Positions 55,434 through 64,000 of a DNA stretch of 64,000 nt are shown in pieces (the stretch's first letter is position 1; each line of letters opens with the position of its first letter). A program made the position numbers and the translations under genes. The notes beneath the pieces were generated by a model. The model saw nothing but the letters and a program-made list of their open reading frames with translations, was not told the origin of the DNA and ran no database searches. Origin of the DNA: Agarilytica sp033852165 (lineage in GTDB: Bacteria > Pseudomonadota > Gammaproteobacteria > Pseudomonadales > Cellvibrionaceae); assembly GCA_033852165.1 (NCBI GenBank), contig JAWSUZ010000034.1, positions 1 through 64,000 on the forward strand, read 5' to 3'.

Positions 55434-56261
55434 ATGAAAAAACTCGAAAATAAGGTCGCTCTGATAACTGGCGGTGGTCGAGGTATCGGAAAAGAAATTG
55501 CGCTTAAACTCGCCAGTGAAGGCGCAAAAATAGTTCTTAATGATTTGGATGAAGAGCCCGCCAACGCAGTGGTTGAAGAAATTGTCGCAATGGGAGGCGA
55601 AGCATTTGCTTTAGTCGAGAGTGTGACGGAAAAGGATTTTGCTGAACACTTTACAAGTGCTGCGATCGATAAGTTTGGGACTATTGATATCCTGATCAAT
55701 AATGCTGGTTATACCTGGGATAACGTTATTCAAAAAATGAGTGATGAGCAGTGGGATGCGGTTCAAGCTGTTCATTTAACTGCGCCCTTTAAAATACTTC
55801 GCGCTGCGCAGCCCTATTTTAAACAGCAGGCAAAGGATGAAGACGAGGCAGGCAAAGAGGGGTTTCGCAAGGTGATTAACATCTCCTCTGTCGTGGGGAT
55901 GAATGGGAATCCAGGCCAAATCAATTATGCGGCGGCAAAAGCTGGGCTTATTGGCCTAACGAAAACCTTGTCTAAGGAATGGGGCCGTTATCGTGTGAAT
56001 GTGAACGCTGTTGCGTTTGGTTTTATCGAGACTCGGTTGACGCTTGGCAATAGCAAAAATGATAAAACGATTCAGGTGGATGGTAAGGAAATTGGAGTGG
56101 GCGTTTCACCTGAAATACTCGAAATGTCTAAAATGTTAATTCCTCTGGGGCGCCCTGGTACGGCGAAAGAAGCGGCAGCATCGGTTTATTTGTTGTGCAT
56201 ACCCGAATCAGATTATATCAGCGGGCAAGTATTAAGTTGTAGCGGCGGTTTCGATATGTAG
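55434..56261 (+). CDS. Short-chain dehydrogenase/reductase
   Basis: 275 residues. NAD(P)-binding TGGGRGIG at 12-19, INNAG at 88-92, Ser near 151, and the catalytic YAAAK at 165-169. It resembles FabG and the hydroxyacyl-CoA dehydrogenases. Placed after the thiolase, it probably oxidises a 3-hydroxyacyl-CoA. An insert (KDEDEAGKEGFRK, about 134-146) precedes the SSV strand, as in multifunctional beta-oxidation enzymes. Confidence 0.85.
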   Translation: MKKLENKVALITGGGRGIGKEIALKLASEGAKIVLNDLDEEPANAVVEEIVAMGGEAFALVESVTEKDFAEHFTSAAIDKFGTIDILINNAGYTWDNVIQKMSDEQWDAVQAVHLTAPFKILRAAQPYFKQQAKDEDEAGKEGFRKVINISSVVGMNGNPGQINYAAAKAGLIGLTKTLSKEWGRYRVNVNAVAFGFIETRLTLGNSKNDKTIQVDGKEIGVGVSPEILEMSKMLIPLGRPGTAKEAAASVYLLCIPESDYISGQVLSCSGGFDM

Positions 56262-56467
56262 TACTTATTTGCATCGCCAACTTGTTGCTGCAGATATCGT
56301 TTTTTTTAATTGTTTGTTTATATGTTTAAGCGGAATATCTAATTCTTTCGAGGAGAAAGTCTAGCCTAAGATTCTTTGAGCTTTTTGTTGTGTTCCAGTT
56401 TGGTGAAAAGTAGTGCTTGGTTTACCATAGTAAGCTCTATAGGTAAGGTGAACGATAAGCGGTCAGC

Positions 56468-56923
56468 ATGTTAAAAAATAAAATTCCTCCCCCCGTTATT
56501 ATGTTGTTTTCCATAGGTTTGGTATGGCTCTTTCAGCGCTATATTCCAATCATTGAATTTACAATTCCTTTCAAGCTGTATGTCTGTATCGCTATTTTTC
56601 TTCTGGGGATATTTTTAGCCGTTCACTCAGTTTTCGGTTTTTTAAGGGCAAAAACAACCATAAATCCCATTGCTTTAAAAGAAACCAATTCACTCGTAAC
56701 GTCAGGGTTATATCGTTATACACGAAACCCTATGTACCTGGGGATGGCTTTAATCATCGCGTCTGCAATTCTATTTTATGGTGCTTTGTCAGGAGGGTTT
56801 TCGCTAATATTTTTCGTTGTCGCGCTAAACCAGCTTCAAATTATGCCAGAAGAAAAAGTGCTAGAGGAAATCTTTGGTGCTGAATACACAACCTTTAAGT
56901 CTCGTGTTCGGCGTTGGATCTAG
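56468..56923 (+). CDS. Isoprenylcysteine carboxyl methyltransferase-like membrane protein
   Basis: 151 residues with four membrane segments (about 10-25, 37-58, 88-110, 112-122) and the ICMT/PEMT signature GLYRYTRNPMYLGMALI near 78-94 and LPEEK-like QIMPEEKVLEEIFG. These integral enzymes methylate isoprenylcysteine or phospholipids in eukaryotes; bacterial members have unknown substrates. Single gene, not part of a clear operon. Confidence 0.8.
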   Translation: MLKNKIPPPVIMLFSIGLVWLFQRYIPIIEFTIPFKLYVCIAIFLLGIFLAVHSVFGFLRAKTTINPIALKETNSLVTSGLYRYTRNPMYLGMALIIASAILFYGALSGGFSLIFFVVALNQLQIMPEEKVLEEIFGAEYTTFKSRVRRWI

Positions 56924-57131
56924 CCTTTGTTGTTATGTGGCCGAATTTTGCTTCGAGTTAGCGATTGAGTCTGTCTCTTCATGCGTGTTCTATCTGTCAT
57001 CCATAATCTCGTCTGTTACCTAACTGAAGCTAAGTTAAAAGTTACTGCTAGACTAATATAGTTGGCCAAATGTCTTTGGTCTTCGTTTAATGGTGTTTTA
57101 GTGAATTACTTTTGTCTTTATTGGAGTGCTA

Positions 57132-58586
57132 ATGCCTGACACGGGCTTGAAACATTGGGTTACTAAACTCAAAAATAAAAATTTGCCGGTTTTGGGCAAT
57201 GTTATGGGTGAACTGAATAAAATTACGGGCAGCGAAGATTCGAACGTAAATCAATTAGCTGAGGTCATTTTAAAGGACCCGAACCTGACTTCCCGTGTTC
57301 TCAAGGTTGCCAATAGCGTGCAATATAACTATGCCAATACGCAAATTAATACGGTCAGCCGGGCAATCGTACATATTGGACTAAAAGGTGTGCGTGCGAT
57401 TTGTATATCTTCAATTGTAATGGACTCTCTGGTTAAAAACAAACCAAAAGAGAGGGTGCTGGCTTTAGTGGCCCAGGGGTTTCACGCGGCCACGCAAGCG
57501 CGAAATTTGCTGAAAAGCGCTGACGGCGAAGCCGATATTGGAGAGGAGGTTTTCATTGGCGGATTGCTTTTCAATCTGGGAGAAATGGCGTTTTGGATGA
57601 CTGAAGATGTTGACGAAAATAATCAGGAACTATTCAGTGATTCGGCCAAGGTCCGTCGAGCAGCTATGGAAAAAATCCTAGGCACAAGTTTTAAGGCGAT
57701 AACGCATCAATTAGCTAAGGAGTGGAAGTTGGGTGAGACGCTCGAAAGTGCCCTATATCCACGTGAAAATGCGAGTCTCAAAGTCAAAGCCGTGGTGACA
57801 GGAGAGCGCCTAAGTCGAGCTTCTCTCTATGGTTGGGAAAGCCCGCAGCTCAAAAAGGTCTTGAAAGAAGTGGCTGACTATACGGGAATGCCTTTAGAGG
57901 AAGCGCTGCGGAAAGTGAAGCAGGCTGGCGACCAAGCGGCACAGGTAGCGCTGAGTTACGGTGTTCCTGAAGCCTGCCCTCTAATCCCTAATAGTATGGA
58001 AGATTATGTACTGGAGCGCCCTAAGCCAATTGATAAAATCATGAAAGGGGATGCAGGTTTACAGTTAAATATTTTGCGTGAACTATCTAATGCGAATCAA
58101 GAAGGGTTGAATGTTAATACCATTTTTCAAATGGTACTTGAGGGTATGCACCGGGGAATAGGGTTAGAAAGGGTGTGCATTGCTTTTATAAATGGGCATA
58201 AATTATCGGCAAAATACGTGCTGGGCGAGGGGACCGAGCATTGGCGAACTAGCTTTTTATTGGATGTTGGCCCCTTTTCCGACAATATTTTTACCCAGGC
58301 TATGGAAGGTGGAGGGGGACATTGGTTTACTCAAGATATACAACAAAAAAAGCCTGAACTATACCCCACGGATCTGGTTACTATTTTGGGTAAAGTCCCG
58401 AGTTTTGTTCACGTATTGGAGGTCGACGGGCGCCGCGCGGCTCTATTTTACGCTGATCGATTTAACTTTGGTGGTAATCTTTCCGAGTCGCAGTTTGAAA
58501 GCTTTACTCATTTTTGTCAGCAAGCCCAACTAAGTTTGAACTTACTGTCAAAGTCTAAAGGAGGCTCTGGTCCTAAGCGGCATTAG
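57132..58586 (+). CDS. HDOD-domain signalling protein with C-terminal GAF-like region
   Basis: ATG 57132, after ttggag, gives 484 residues; GTG 57126 is less likely. Residues 10-210 are an HDOD domain (LPVLGNVMGELNKI, DPNLTSRVLKVANSVQYNY, VSRAIVHIGLKGVRAICIS, GFHAATQARNLLK) and about 300-475 resemble a GAF domain (ERVCIAFINGHKL, ALFYADRFNFGG). HDOD proteins act in chemotaxis, cell-cycle or c-di-GMP signalling without hydrolase activity. Its last 4 bp overlap the convergent mltD gene. Confidence 0.8.
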   Translation: MPDTGLKHWVTKLKNKNLPVLGNVMGELNKITGSEDSNVNQLAEVILKDPNLTSRVLKVANSVQYNYANTQINTVSRAIVHIGLKGVRAICISSIVMDSLVKNKPKERVLALVAQGFHAATQARNLLKSADGEADIGEEVFIGGLLFNLGEMAFWMTEDVDENNQELFSDSAKVRRAAMEKILGTSFKAITHQLAKEWKLGETLESALYPRENASLKVKAVVTGERLSRASLYGWESPQLKKVLKEVADYTGMPLEEALRKVKQAGDQAAQVALSYGVPEACPLIPNSMEDYVLERPKPIDKIMKGDAGLQLNILRELSNANQEGLNVNTIFQMVLEGMHRGIGLERVCIAFINGHKLSAKYVLGEGTEHWRTSFLLDVGPFSDNIFTQAMEGGGGHWFTQDIQQKKPELYPTDLVTILGKVPSFVHVLEVDGRRAALFYADRFNFGGNLSESQFESFTHFCQQAQLSLNLLSKSKGGSGPKRH

Positions 58587-60166
58587 CCTGCCTTCACATC
58601 AACAAAGAGGGTTAGGCGCTGTCCGGGTTGAAGATATTTTGAACGCTTAAGTTGATTCCACTTTAGAATGTCATTCACATTTAAACTGAATTTTTGTGCT
58701 ATTCGAGCCAAAGAGTCACCATTCCTCACCTTGTAAGAGACTTTTCTTATCACGCCGTTTTTACTCGGAGCAACTGCTGTTTTAGTCCAAATTTTTAGTT
58801 TTTGGCCTGGTTTAATTGGATCGCGAGGGGCCATGCTGTTCCATTTGGCGAGCTTGCCTGTCGTAACTTTATAGCGACGACCTATGGTCCATAGGCTATC
58901 ACCAGACTTTACTGTGTAATCTATTTGCTGGCCTTTTTCTCGCTTGCTTGTTGATGCGTAACGCTTGGCCACACGCTCATCTGCACTATAACTGTAGTGT
59001 TTTCCCGATTTTGCGGCGACAGGTACCATCAGGGTTTTACCTGCACGAATTGAATTGCCGCGAAGCTGATTTATTGACCGCAAAGACGCGACGCTCACTT
59101 TGTATTTTTGTGCAATAGTCGAAAGGGAGTCACCATTTTTAATCGTATAGCGGTTCCATGTTACGCGGTCTTTTTGTGGGATCGTGGCGATTTTCTGTGT
59201 GAAAACCTCGGCTTTCTCAACCGGCACGAGTAACTCGTGCGGTCCTTTCGGGTCAGTTGCCCAACGGTTAAACGCCGGGTTCAAGTGATACAAAACATCC
59301 ATGTCGATGTCAGCAAGAGACGCGGCTTGGGCTAGATCGATCTGAGAACCCACTGCCACAGAGGTGAAATATGGCCGGTTAAAAATTGGGGTCAGAGTTA
59401 CGTTATGTTCCGCGGGCTTAGCTATAAGCTGACTTAAAGCTATTAGCCGTGGGACATAGGCCAAAGTTTCTTTAGGAAGGTCTAAATTCCAGAAATCGGT
59501 AGGTTTTCCACGCTTTTTGTTCTTCCTGATGGCTTTAGATACGTTACCTGCACCACTGTTATACGACGCTAAAGCCAGAAGCCAATCGCCCTTGAAGCGC
59601 TTATTTAGGCTTTCGAGGTAGTTGAGCGCAGCATTGGTCGAAGCTACGACATCGCGGCGCCCGTCATACCACCAGTTTTGTTTTAATCCGAGCATTTTCC
59701 CCGTGCCGGGAATAATTTGCCACATACCGGAAGCGCGACCGTGAGAGTAAGCGAAAGGATCAAAGGCGCTTTCAACGATGGGTAGAAGGGCGATTTCTAG
59801 TGGCATATTACGTTTTTCGAGTTCTTCTACGATATGAAACATATAACGCTCTGCACGCAGACTGACACGTTTCATATAGCTTGGGTGCCGGGCGTACCAT
59901 TTGAGCTCCATTTCGATACGGCGATTGTCCGCACTGGGGAATTTGTAGCCACGACGGATGCGTTCCCATAAATTGACTTCATCGATCGGAGCAGATGCCT
60001 CGTGCTCTTCCTGTGTTACAAAACAGTCTGGATCGAGGGTGTAATCGGGGTTTTTTGCGCTTGTATTCGTGAGGCTATGACTGGAATGAGGGGATTTAGT
60101 TGGCATGCAAGCTGAAATCAGCAAAACACTTACAAGGAAAAAGATATAGGTCCTAAACAGCTTCAT
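58583..60166 (-). CDS. mltD: Membrane-bound lytic murein transglycosylase D
   Basis: The start at 60164-60166 gives 527 residues with lipobox ISAC at residues 17-20; a start seven codons earlier adds a short tail. The lysozyme-like domain (about 110-240) has catalytic Glu132 in PIVESAFDPFAYS and SGMWQIIPGTGKMLGL. Three LysM motifs follow (near 340-385, 415-460, 475-520: RYTIKNGDSLSTIAQKYKV, DYTVKSGDSLWTIGRRYKV, SYKVRNGDSLARIAQKF) for peptidoglycan binding. Full-length MltD; outer-membrane lipoprotein. Confidence 0.93.
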   Translation of the reverse strand: MKLFRTYIFFLVSVLLISACMPTKSPHSSHSLTNTSAKNPDYTLDPDCFVTQEEHEASAPIDEVNLWERIRRGYKFPSADNRRIEMELKWYARHPSYMKRVSLRAERYMFHIVEELEKRNMPLEIALLPIVESAFDPFAYSHGRASGMWQIIPGTGKMLGLKQNWWYDGRRDVVASTNAALNYLESLNKRFKGDWLLALASYNSGAGNVSKAIRKNKKRGKPTDFWNLDLPKETLAYVPRLIALSQLIAKPAEHNVTLTPIFNRPYFTSVAVGSQIDLAQAASLADIDMDVLYHLNPAFNRWATDPKGPHELLVPVEKAEVFTQKIATIPQKDRVTWNRYTIKNGDSLSTIAQKYKVSVASLRSINQLRGNSIRAGKTLMVPVAAKSGKHYSYSADERVAKRYASTSKREKGQQIDYTVKSGDSLWTIGRRYKVTTGKLAKWNSMAPRDPIKPGQKLKIWTKTAVAPSKNGVIRKVSYKVRNGDSLARIAQKFSLNVNDILKWNQLKRSKYLQPGQRLTLFVDVKAG

Positions 60167-60288
60167 TATTACCGCCCAATAGTACAAGAAGGCGCCAGTC
60201 TATAGCCTGGCGCCATAAAATCAATATTCAGGTTAACTCGTCTATCTCAATTGATGGATCATTGGCCTGGATAGTGGGGTAGTGGACT

Positions 60289-61065
60289 CTAAAAACTGTC
60301 TTTCCACAGCCTCAACTCAGTAAAGACCTCGAGCTCGCTTGTGGGTTCACGTTTGAGTTGACGTTTTGCTGCTGCAATAACGGATGGTTGGTCGCATCGG
60401 AGGAATGGATTAACGTCGAGCTCGGTTGATAACAGTGCTGGGAGTGTGGGTTTATCCTCCCCTCTCAGTTGCGTTACAACCTTGGTTCGATCGGTAAGAT
60501 ATTGGCTGTCCGGCTCGACAGCTTGTGCAAAGCTAAGGTTGCTTACCGTGTATTCATGGGTGCCATAAATCAAAGTATCTTTAGGCAGTGCTTTTATGCG
60601 ATCAAGTGAGCTTTTGAGTTCCAAATGAGTGCCGTCAAATATACGACCGCAGCCAGAAGAAAACAGAATATCGCCACTAAATACCTGGGTCGATTGCTCG
60701 TGAGAGACGGCATAGGCTAATAGCTCGGGTAGATGTCCAGGCAAATGCATGACTTTTACCGTAGCGTCCCAAAGTTGAAAGTTGTCACCTTCGGTTAAAG
60801 TTTCGCTAATCTGGGGGATTGCTTTGCAGTCTGGTCCCATTACAGGCACTTGAGTATATGCAAGAAGGCCGTCAATTCCGTTAATGTGGTCAGAATGAGA
60901 GTGGGTGATCAAAATTCTTGTGAGTTTAAGGTCGTTTTGCTTTAAATACGCAATGACCGGGTCGGCATCCCCTGGGTCGATTACGCAAACCTCGTTACTG
61001 GCGTTAGATTGCAGGATCCAAACATAGTTATCAGAGAAGATTGGGACGTGTAAAACCTTTAGCAT
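60289..61065 (-). CDS. gloB: Hydroxyacylglutathione hydrolase (glyoxalase II)
   Basis: 258 residues. Metallo-beta-lactamase motif THSHSDH at 54-60 with a following Asp, FSGDILFSSGCGRIFDGT, and YGTHEYTVSNL binding glutathione thioester. It hydrolyses S-lactoylglutathione to lactate, completing methylglyoxal detoxification. It lies divergent to the YafS-like methyltransferase, as in E. coli. Confidence 0.93.
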   Translation of the reverse strand: MLKVLHVPIFSDNYVWILQSNASNEVCVIDPGDADPVIAYLKQNDLKLTRILITHSHSDHINGIDGLLAYTQVPVMGPDCKAIPQISETLTEGDNFQLWDATVKVMHLPGHLPELLAYAVSHEQSTQVFSGDILFSSGCGRIFDGTHLELKSSLDRIKALPKDTLIYGTHEYTVSNLSFAQAVEPDSQYLTDRTKVVTQLRGEDKPTLPALLSTELDVNPFLRCDQPSVIAAAKRQLKREPTSELEVFTELRLWKDSF

Positions 61066-61155
61066 GTCATTGCGCTCATTTTGGTTACCCGTGTGCGAGG
61101 TAACGAAATTTGAATTAGAATGAAGAGATAGTCATAGCGTAGTTGGACTTTCGAC

Positions 61156-61995
61156 ATGATGAAGCTTATTCAGTCTCGATTCAATATTGATCCTCTTCGA
61201 GATTCATATGATGAGGTATCTCGGTGGTTTACTACCTCTCTGGGGCGGCGCTTACTAATCCATGAACGAAAGGCGGTAGCCGAGGAGTTACGCTACTTAT
61301 TCGGCTATCACCTTATGCAGTTAAGTTCGGTGAAAAATGCCAATTTTGCATCTTCTAGCCGTATAAACCACTGTTTTTCGTTTGCTCCGACGGAAGTTTC
61401 TGATTGTGGACCTACGCCTTCCGAGGGTGTGGCTAATTTTGATGAGTTACCGCTGCCTGATGAAGTGGTGGATGTTACAGTGTTGCATCATGTGCTGGAA
61501 TTTTCTGAAAACCCTCATCAAGTTCTTAAAGAAGCTGCAAGAGTTACAATGCCGCGTGGTTACGTAGTGATTGTGGCGTTTAATCCGCTTAGCGCGGCGG
61601 GGTTGTTACAGCGGGTTTTTGCGCTGTTTTCTTCAAAGGGGGTATCTAAGCGTCGTAGTTTGAGGCTTGGTCGTATGCGCGATTGGTTGGAATTTTTGGA
61701 TTTTAGCTGTGTAAATACACGCAACGTCTTTCACAATTTGCCTATTAATAACGCACGCTATTTGGCCTCAACAAAAATACTGGAAAAACTTCATTATAAG
61801 AATAAAATGCCCGGCGGTATGTCCTTTGTGATGGTCGCGAGGAAAGACAAAGCCGGTCTTACGCCAATCAAACCTCAATGGGAAAAACCGGGTATATTGA
61901 ATGCTATGCCGATTGCAAAACAGGCAATAAAAGGTAAGGCTTCAAAAGAGTGTATGGTTTTACCATTTCGAGCAAAAATCAAACGGGATTTTTAA
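61156..61995 (+). CDS. YafS-type class I methyltransferase
   Basis: 279 residues (ATG 61159 is an alternative). N-terminal region SRFNIDPLRDSYDEVSRWFTTSLGRRLL, then a methyltransferase core with LPLPDEVVDVTVLHHVLEF and VIVAFNPLSAAGLL; the Gly-rich SAM loop is weak. Between gloB and rnhA this place is taken by yafS in E. coli and relatives. RNA or lipid substrate unknown. Confidence 0.75.
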   Translation: MMKLIQSRFNIDPLRDSYDEVSRWFTTSLGRRLLIHERKAVAEELRYLFGYHLMQLSSVKNANFASSSRINHCFSFAPTEVSDCGPTPSEGVANFDELPLPDEVVDVTVLHHVLEFSENPHQVLKEAARVTMPRGYVVIVAFNPLSAAGLLQRVFALFSSKGVSKRRSLRLGRMRDWLEFLDFSCVNTRNVFHNLPINNARYLASTKILEKLHYKNKMPGGMSFVMVARKDKAGLTPIKPQWEKPGILNAMPIAKQAIKGKASKECMVLPFRAKIKRDF

Positions 61996-62107
61996 GGAAC
62001 ACAGGTAATATTACCGTAAGCTTGTCAGCTCAGAGAGGGCATGGGCACTGCTTACGGTTATCGCTGTGTGAAAATTGTCCCCGAGAACATTTAAGAGAAT
62101 AAAATAA

Positions 62108-62539
62108 TTGAAAAATGTAGAAATATTTTCGGACGGAGCTTGCCGAGGTAACCCCGGTCCTGGCGGTTGGGGGACATTACTTCGATTTGATGGCAAAGAA
62201 AAACCACTATTTGGCGGCGAGAAAAATACAACAAATAATCGCATGGAGCTTAAAGCTGCTATAGAAGGTTTGGCCGCACTTAAAGAGCCTTGTTTGGTTG
62301 ATTTAACTACTGACTCGCAATACGTCCGCAAGGGGATCACTGAATGGATTCACAATTGGAAAAAAAATGGATGGCGGACTGCAGCAAAAAAACCGGTGAA
62401 AAACGGTGATTTATGGAAGGAGCTTGACACTCTTTCCAAGCAGCACACGGTGACGTGGCACTGGGTAAAAGGGCACAGTGGACATCGTGAAAATGAGATT
62501 GCTGATGAGTTGGCTAATCGAGGAATTGATGACTTATAA
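62108..62539 (+). CDS. rnhA: Ribonuclease HI
   Basis: A TTG start gives 143 residues, opening MKNVEIFSDGACRGNPGPGG; no other start keeps the first strand. Catalytic Asp9, Glu47 (NRMELKAA), Asp69 (TTDSQYV) and Asp133 (ENEIADELAN) are all present. It degrades RNA in RNA-DNA hybrids. The 3' neighbour is dnaQ, the order known from E. coli. Confidence 0.95.
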   Translation: MKNVEIFSDGACRGNPGPGGWGTLLRFDGKEKPLFGGEKNTTNNRMELKAAIEGLAALKEPCLVDLTTDSQYVRKGITEWIHNWKKNGWRTAAKKPVKNGDLWKELDTLSKQHTVTWHWVKGHSGHRENEIADELANRGIDDL

Positions 62540-62665
62540 AGTTTGATTATAAGTTTGTATTTTTGGGCCTAGAAACGGTCTATTCTTGCGTTTTATTCAG
62601 ATTGTTATTAGATGAAATCAAATAGTCAGTCGTCACAATAACGCTTAATAATATAAGAGGTAAAT

Positions 62666-63379
62666 GTGCGCCAAATTGTTCTTGATACTGAAACCACCGG
62701 CTTAGAGCCAGCTGACGGTCATAAAATTATCGAAATAGGTTGTGTTGAATTGGTCAATCGACGCCTTACCGGTAATCATTATCATCAGTATGTAAAACCT
62801 AACCGCGAAATCGATGAAGGTGCGATGGAGGTTCATGGTATCACCAATGAATATCTTGCGGACAAGCCTGTATTTGCGGATATTGCTCAAGGTTTTCTAG
62901 AGTTTATTGGTGACTCGGAATTAGTGATTCACAATGCTCCATTTGACTTGGGCTTTTTGGATCATGAACTCAGAATATTTGACCCTACACTCAAAAACGT
63001 AACTCAGCGTTGTAAGGTGCTCGACACCTTGGTGATGGCGCGCAAAAAGCATCCAGGTCAAAAAAATAACCTTGATGCTTTGTGTCGTCGATATGGTGTT
63101 GATAATTCTCAGCGGGATTTACACGGCGCTTTACTGGATGCCGAAATTCTAGCTGACGTCTATTTGCTCATGACAGGAGGTCAGAGGCGTTTAGCTTTAG
63201 GTGGTGCGTCGGCCGAAGATGGTGAAGAGTTTGAAGAGAAAATTATTCGGTTGGATGGCGATCGGCCGAAGTTGAGGGTTATTCGTGCCAACGAAAAAGA
63301 ACTCATACGGCATCAGCAAAAACTCGAGTCGATTGACAAATCTACCGGTGGAAATTGTATGTGGTTAAAACAGGATTGA
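62666..63379 (+). CDS. dnaQ: DNA polymerase III epsilon subunit (proofreading exonuclease)
   Basis: A GTG start with agagg upstream gives 237 residues. DEDDh exonuclease motifs: Asp7/Glu9 (LDTETTG), Asp94 (NAPFDLGFL) and HGALLDAEI with His153/Asp158. QRRLAL at 173-178 is a plausible clamp-binding motif, followed by a C-terminal tail that would bind the alpha subunit. Complete protein. Confidence 0.93.
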   Translation: MRQIVLDTETTGLEPADGHKIIEIGCVELVNRRLTGNHYHQYVKPNREIDEGAMEVHGITNEYLADKPVFADIAQGFLEFIGDSELVIHNAPFDLGFLDHELRIFDPTLKNVTQRCKVLDTLVMARKKHPGQKNNLDALCRRYGVDNSQRDLHGALLDAEILADVYLLMTGGQRRLALGGASAEDGEEFEEKIIRLDGDRPKLRVIRANEKELIRHQQKLESIDKSTGGNCMWLKQD

Positions 63380-63522
63380 TCTGAGACTTTTAATTACTAT
63401 TGCCCACTAAGTTACTAATTTTCCTCGAAATTCGTGATTTATTTCTGGAGCGGATGCTATACTCCAGCTAATTACGTGCATAAAAAATACGAACAATCAA
63501 ACAAGCGGGAATAACTGCATTT

Positions 63523-63993
63523 ATGCGCCATACGGTTTATCTTTCAATAACTTTAGCTGTTATTTGGCTGTTAAATTCGGGGCATTACACTCCTATAATT
63601 CTTAGCCTCTGCGTTTTATCCATCGTTTTAGTTGTTTGGATTGCTCACAAAATGGATGTGGTTGATAACGAAGGTCAGCCCATTAATGCAACCTTGCGAG
63701 CACCGCTCTATTTTATCTGGTTGCTCAAAGAAATTGTCCTTTCGAATATTGATGTCGTAAAACGCATCTGGTTAACTCCCGGTTCTATAAGCCCTACTGT
63801 CGCAACCTTGAAACTCACCCAAACAGAAGATATGGGGCGTGTAATTTACGCAAACTCAATCACACTGACTCCCGGTACAGTCACTCTTGATTTGCAAGAT
63901 GGAGAATTGACTGTTCATGCTCTTACGGAAGAAGCTTTGAGCGAATTGGCCAAAGGCGAGATGGATCGCCGCGTTTCTCAACTGGAAAAGTGA
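63523..63993 (+). CDS. mrpE: Na+/H+ antiporter subunit E (Mrp/Mnh)
   Basis: 156 residues with two N-terminal membrane spans (VYLSITLAVIWLLNSG, IILSLCVLSIVLVVWIA), then the conserved IWLLKEIVLSNIDVVKRIW and SITLTPGTVTLDLQDGELTVHAL of subunit E. It is part of the multi-subunit cation/proton antiporter of the inner membrane. Its stop overlaps the next ATG (tgATG at 63993), so the operon continues beyond the window. Confidence 0.88.
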   Translation: MRHTVYLSITLAVIWLLNSGHYTPIILSLCVLSIVLVVWIAHKMDVVDNEGQPINATLRAPLYFIWLLKEIVLSNIDVVKRIWLTPGSISPTVATLKLTQTEDMGRVIYANSITLTPGTVTLDLQDGELTVHALTEEALSELAKGEMDRRVSQLEK

Positions 63994-64000
63994 TGTTTAC
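63993..64000 (+). CDS. Start of the next antiporter gene (cut by the window end)
   Basis: ATG at 63993 overlaps the subunit E stop, in the position expected of subunit F. Only the first bases are present, so identity rests on operon order. Confidence 0.5.

Overview
The window looks like a chromosome segment of a marine gammaproteobacterium, probably near Cellvibrionales. The basis is low-to-moderate GC, Thr/Pro-rich linkers in secreted proteins, typical gammaproteobacterial gene orders (gloB-yafS-rnhA-dnaQ; GntR-prpBCD) and abundant envelope lipoproteins. The genus cannot be fixed from sequence alone. No rRNA, CRISPR array, prophage or complete insertion sequence was seen.

Layout. 1-8.7 kb: the 3' end of a secreted protein, an EamA permease, a DUF2058 protein, a malonyl-CoA-synthetase-like ligase, a second secreted protein with the same C-terminal module, and a ParD-like/zeta-like toxin-antitoxin pair. 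This part is rich in dispersed intergenic repeats. 8.7-19.1 kb: housekeeping genes for RNA and folate metabolism (dbpA, RluA-type and RsuA-type pseudouridine synthases, an RsmC-type methyltransferase, folD), an S33 peptidase, and the relic of a GGDEF gene. 19.26-19.72 kb: a tRNA-Pro, tRNA-Arg, tRNA-His cluster with a strong promoter. 20-23 kb: an exported zinc metallopeptidase whose signal peptide is split by a T7 run, a GFA protein, and a histidine kinase with a degenerate ATPase domain.

23.2-40.7 kb is the most interesting part. Three outer-membrane beta-barrel genes precede a tightly overlapping operon: a periplasmic coiled-coil protein, three TPR proteins (two of them lipoproteins), a small exported protein, a TolQ/ExbB-type channel, two TolR/ExbD-type proteins and an AgmX/PglI-type TonB-like protein. 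This matches the architecture of the Agl-Glt trans-envelope machine of Myxococcus gliding. Next to it lies a roughly 1,700-residue lipoprotein with a propeller-like region, a 16-residue Pro/Thr repeat, seven PKD-like domains and a C-terminal fibro-slime domain, which is a plausible surface adhesin or cargo. The channel has one ExbD with the usual membrane Asp and one in which it is Asn.

41-48.2 kb: a bactofilin beside an internally duplicated, degenerate methyltransferase-like protein, a DUF4382-type lipoprotein, and an ECF sigma module (DUF3106 protein, outer-membrane protein, sigma factor, short single-pass anti-sigma candidate). 48.4-56.3 kb: the 2-methylcitrate pathway (GntR regulator, prpB, prpC, prpD) with a clear promoter and two palindromic operators, then a hydrolase, a thiolase and an SDR that may feed acyl-CoA intermediates to it. 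56.5-64 kb: an ICMT-like membrane methyltransferase, an HDOD signalling protein, mltD, gloB, a YafS-type methyltransferase, rnhA, dnaQ and the start of an Mrp/Mnh antiporter operon. A run of 62 N at 37578-37639 is an assembly gap inside the adhesin repeat.
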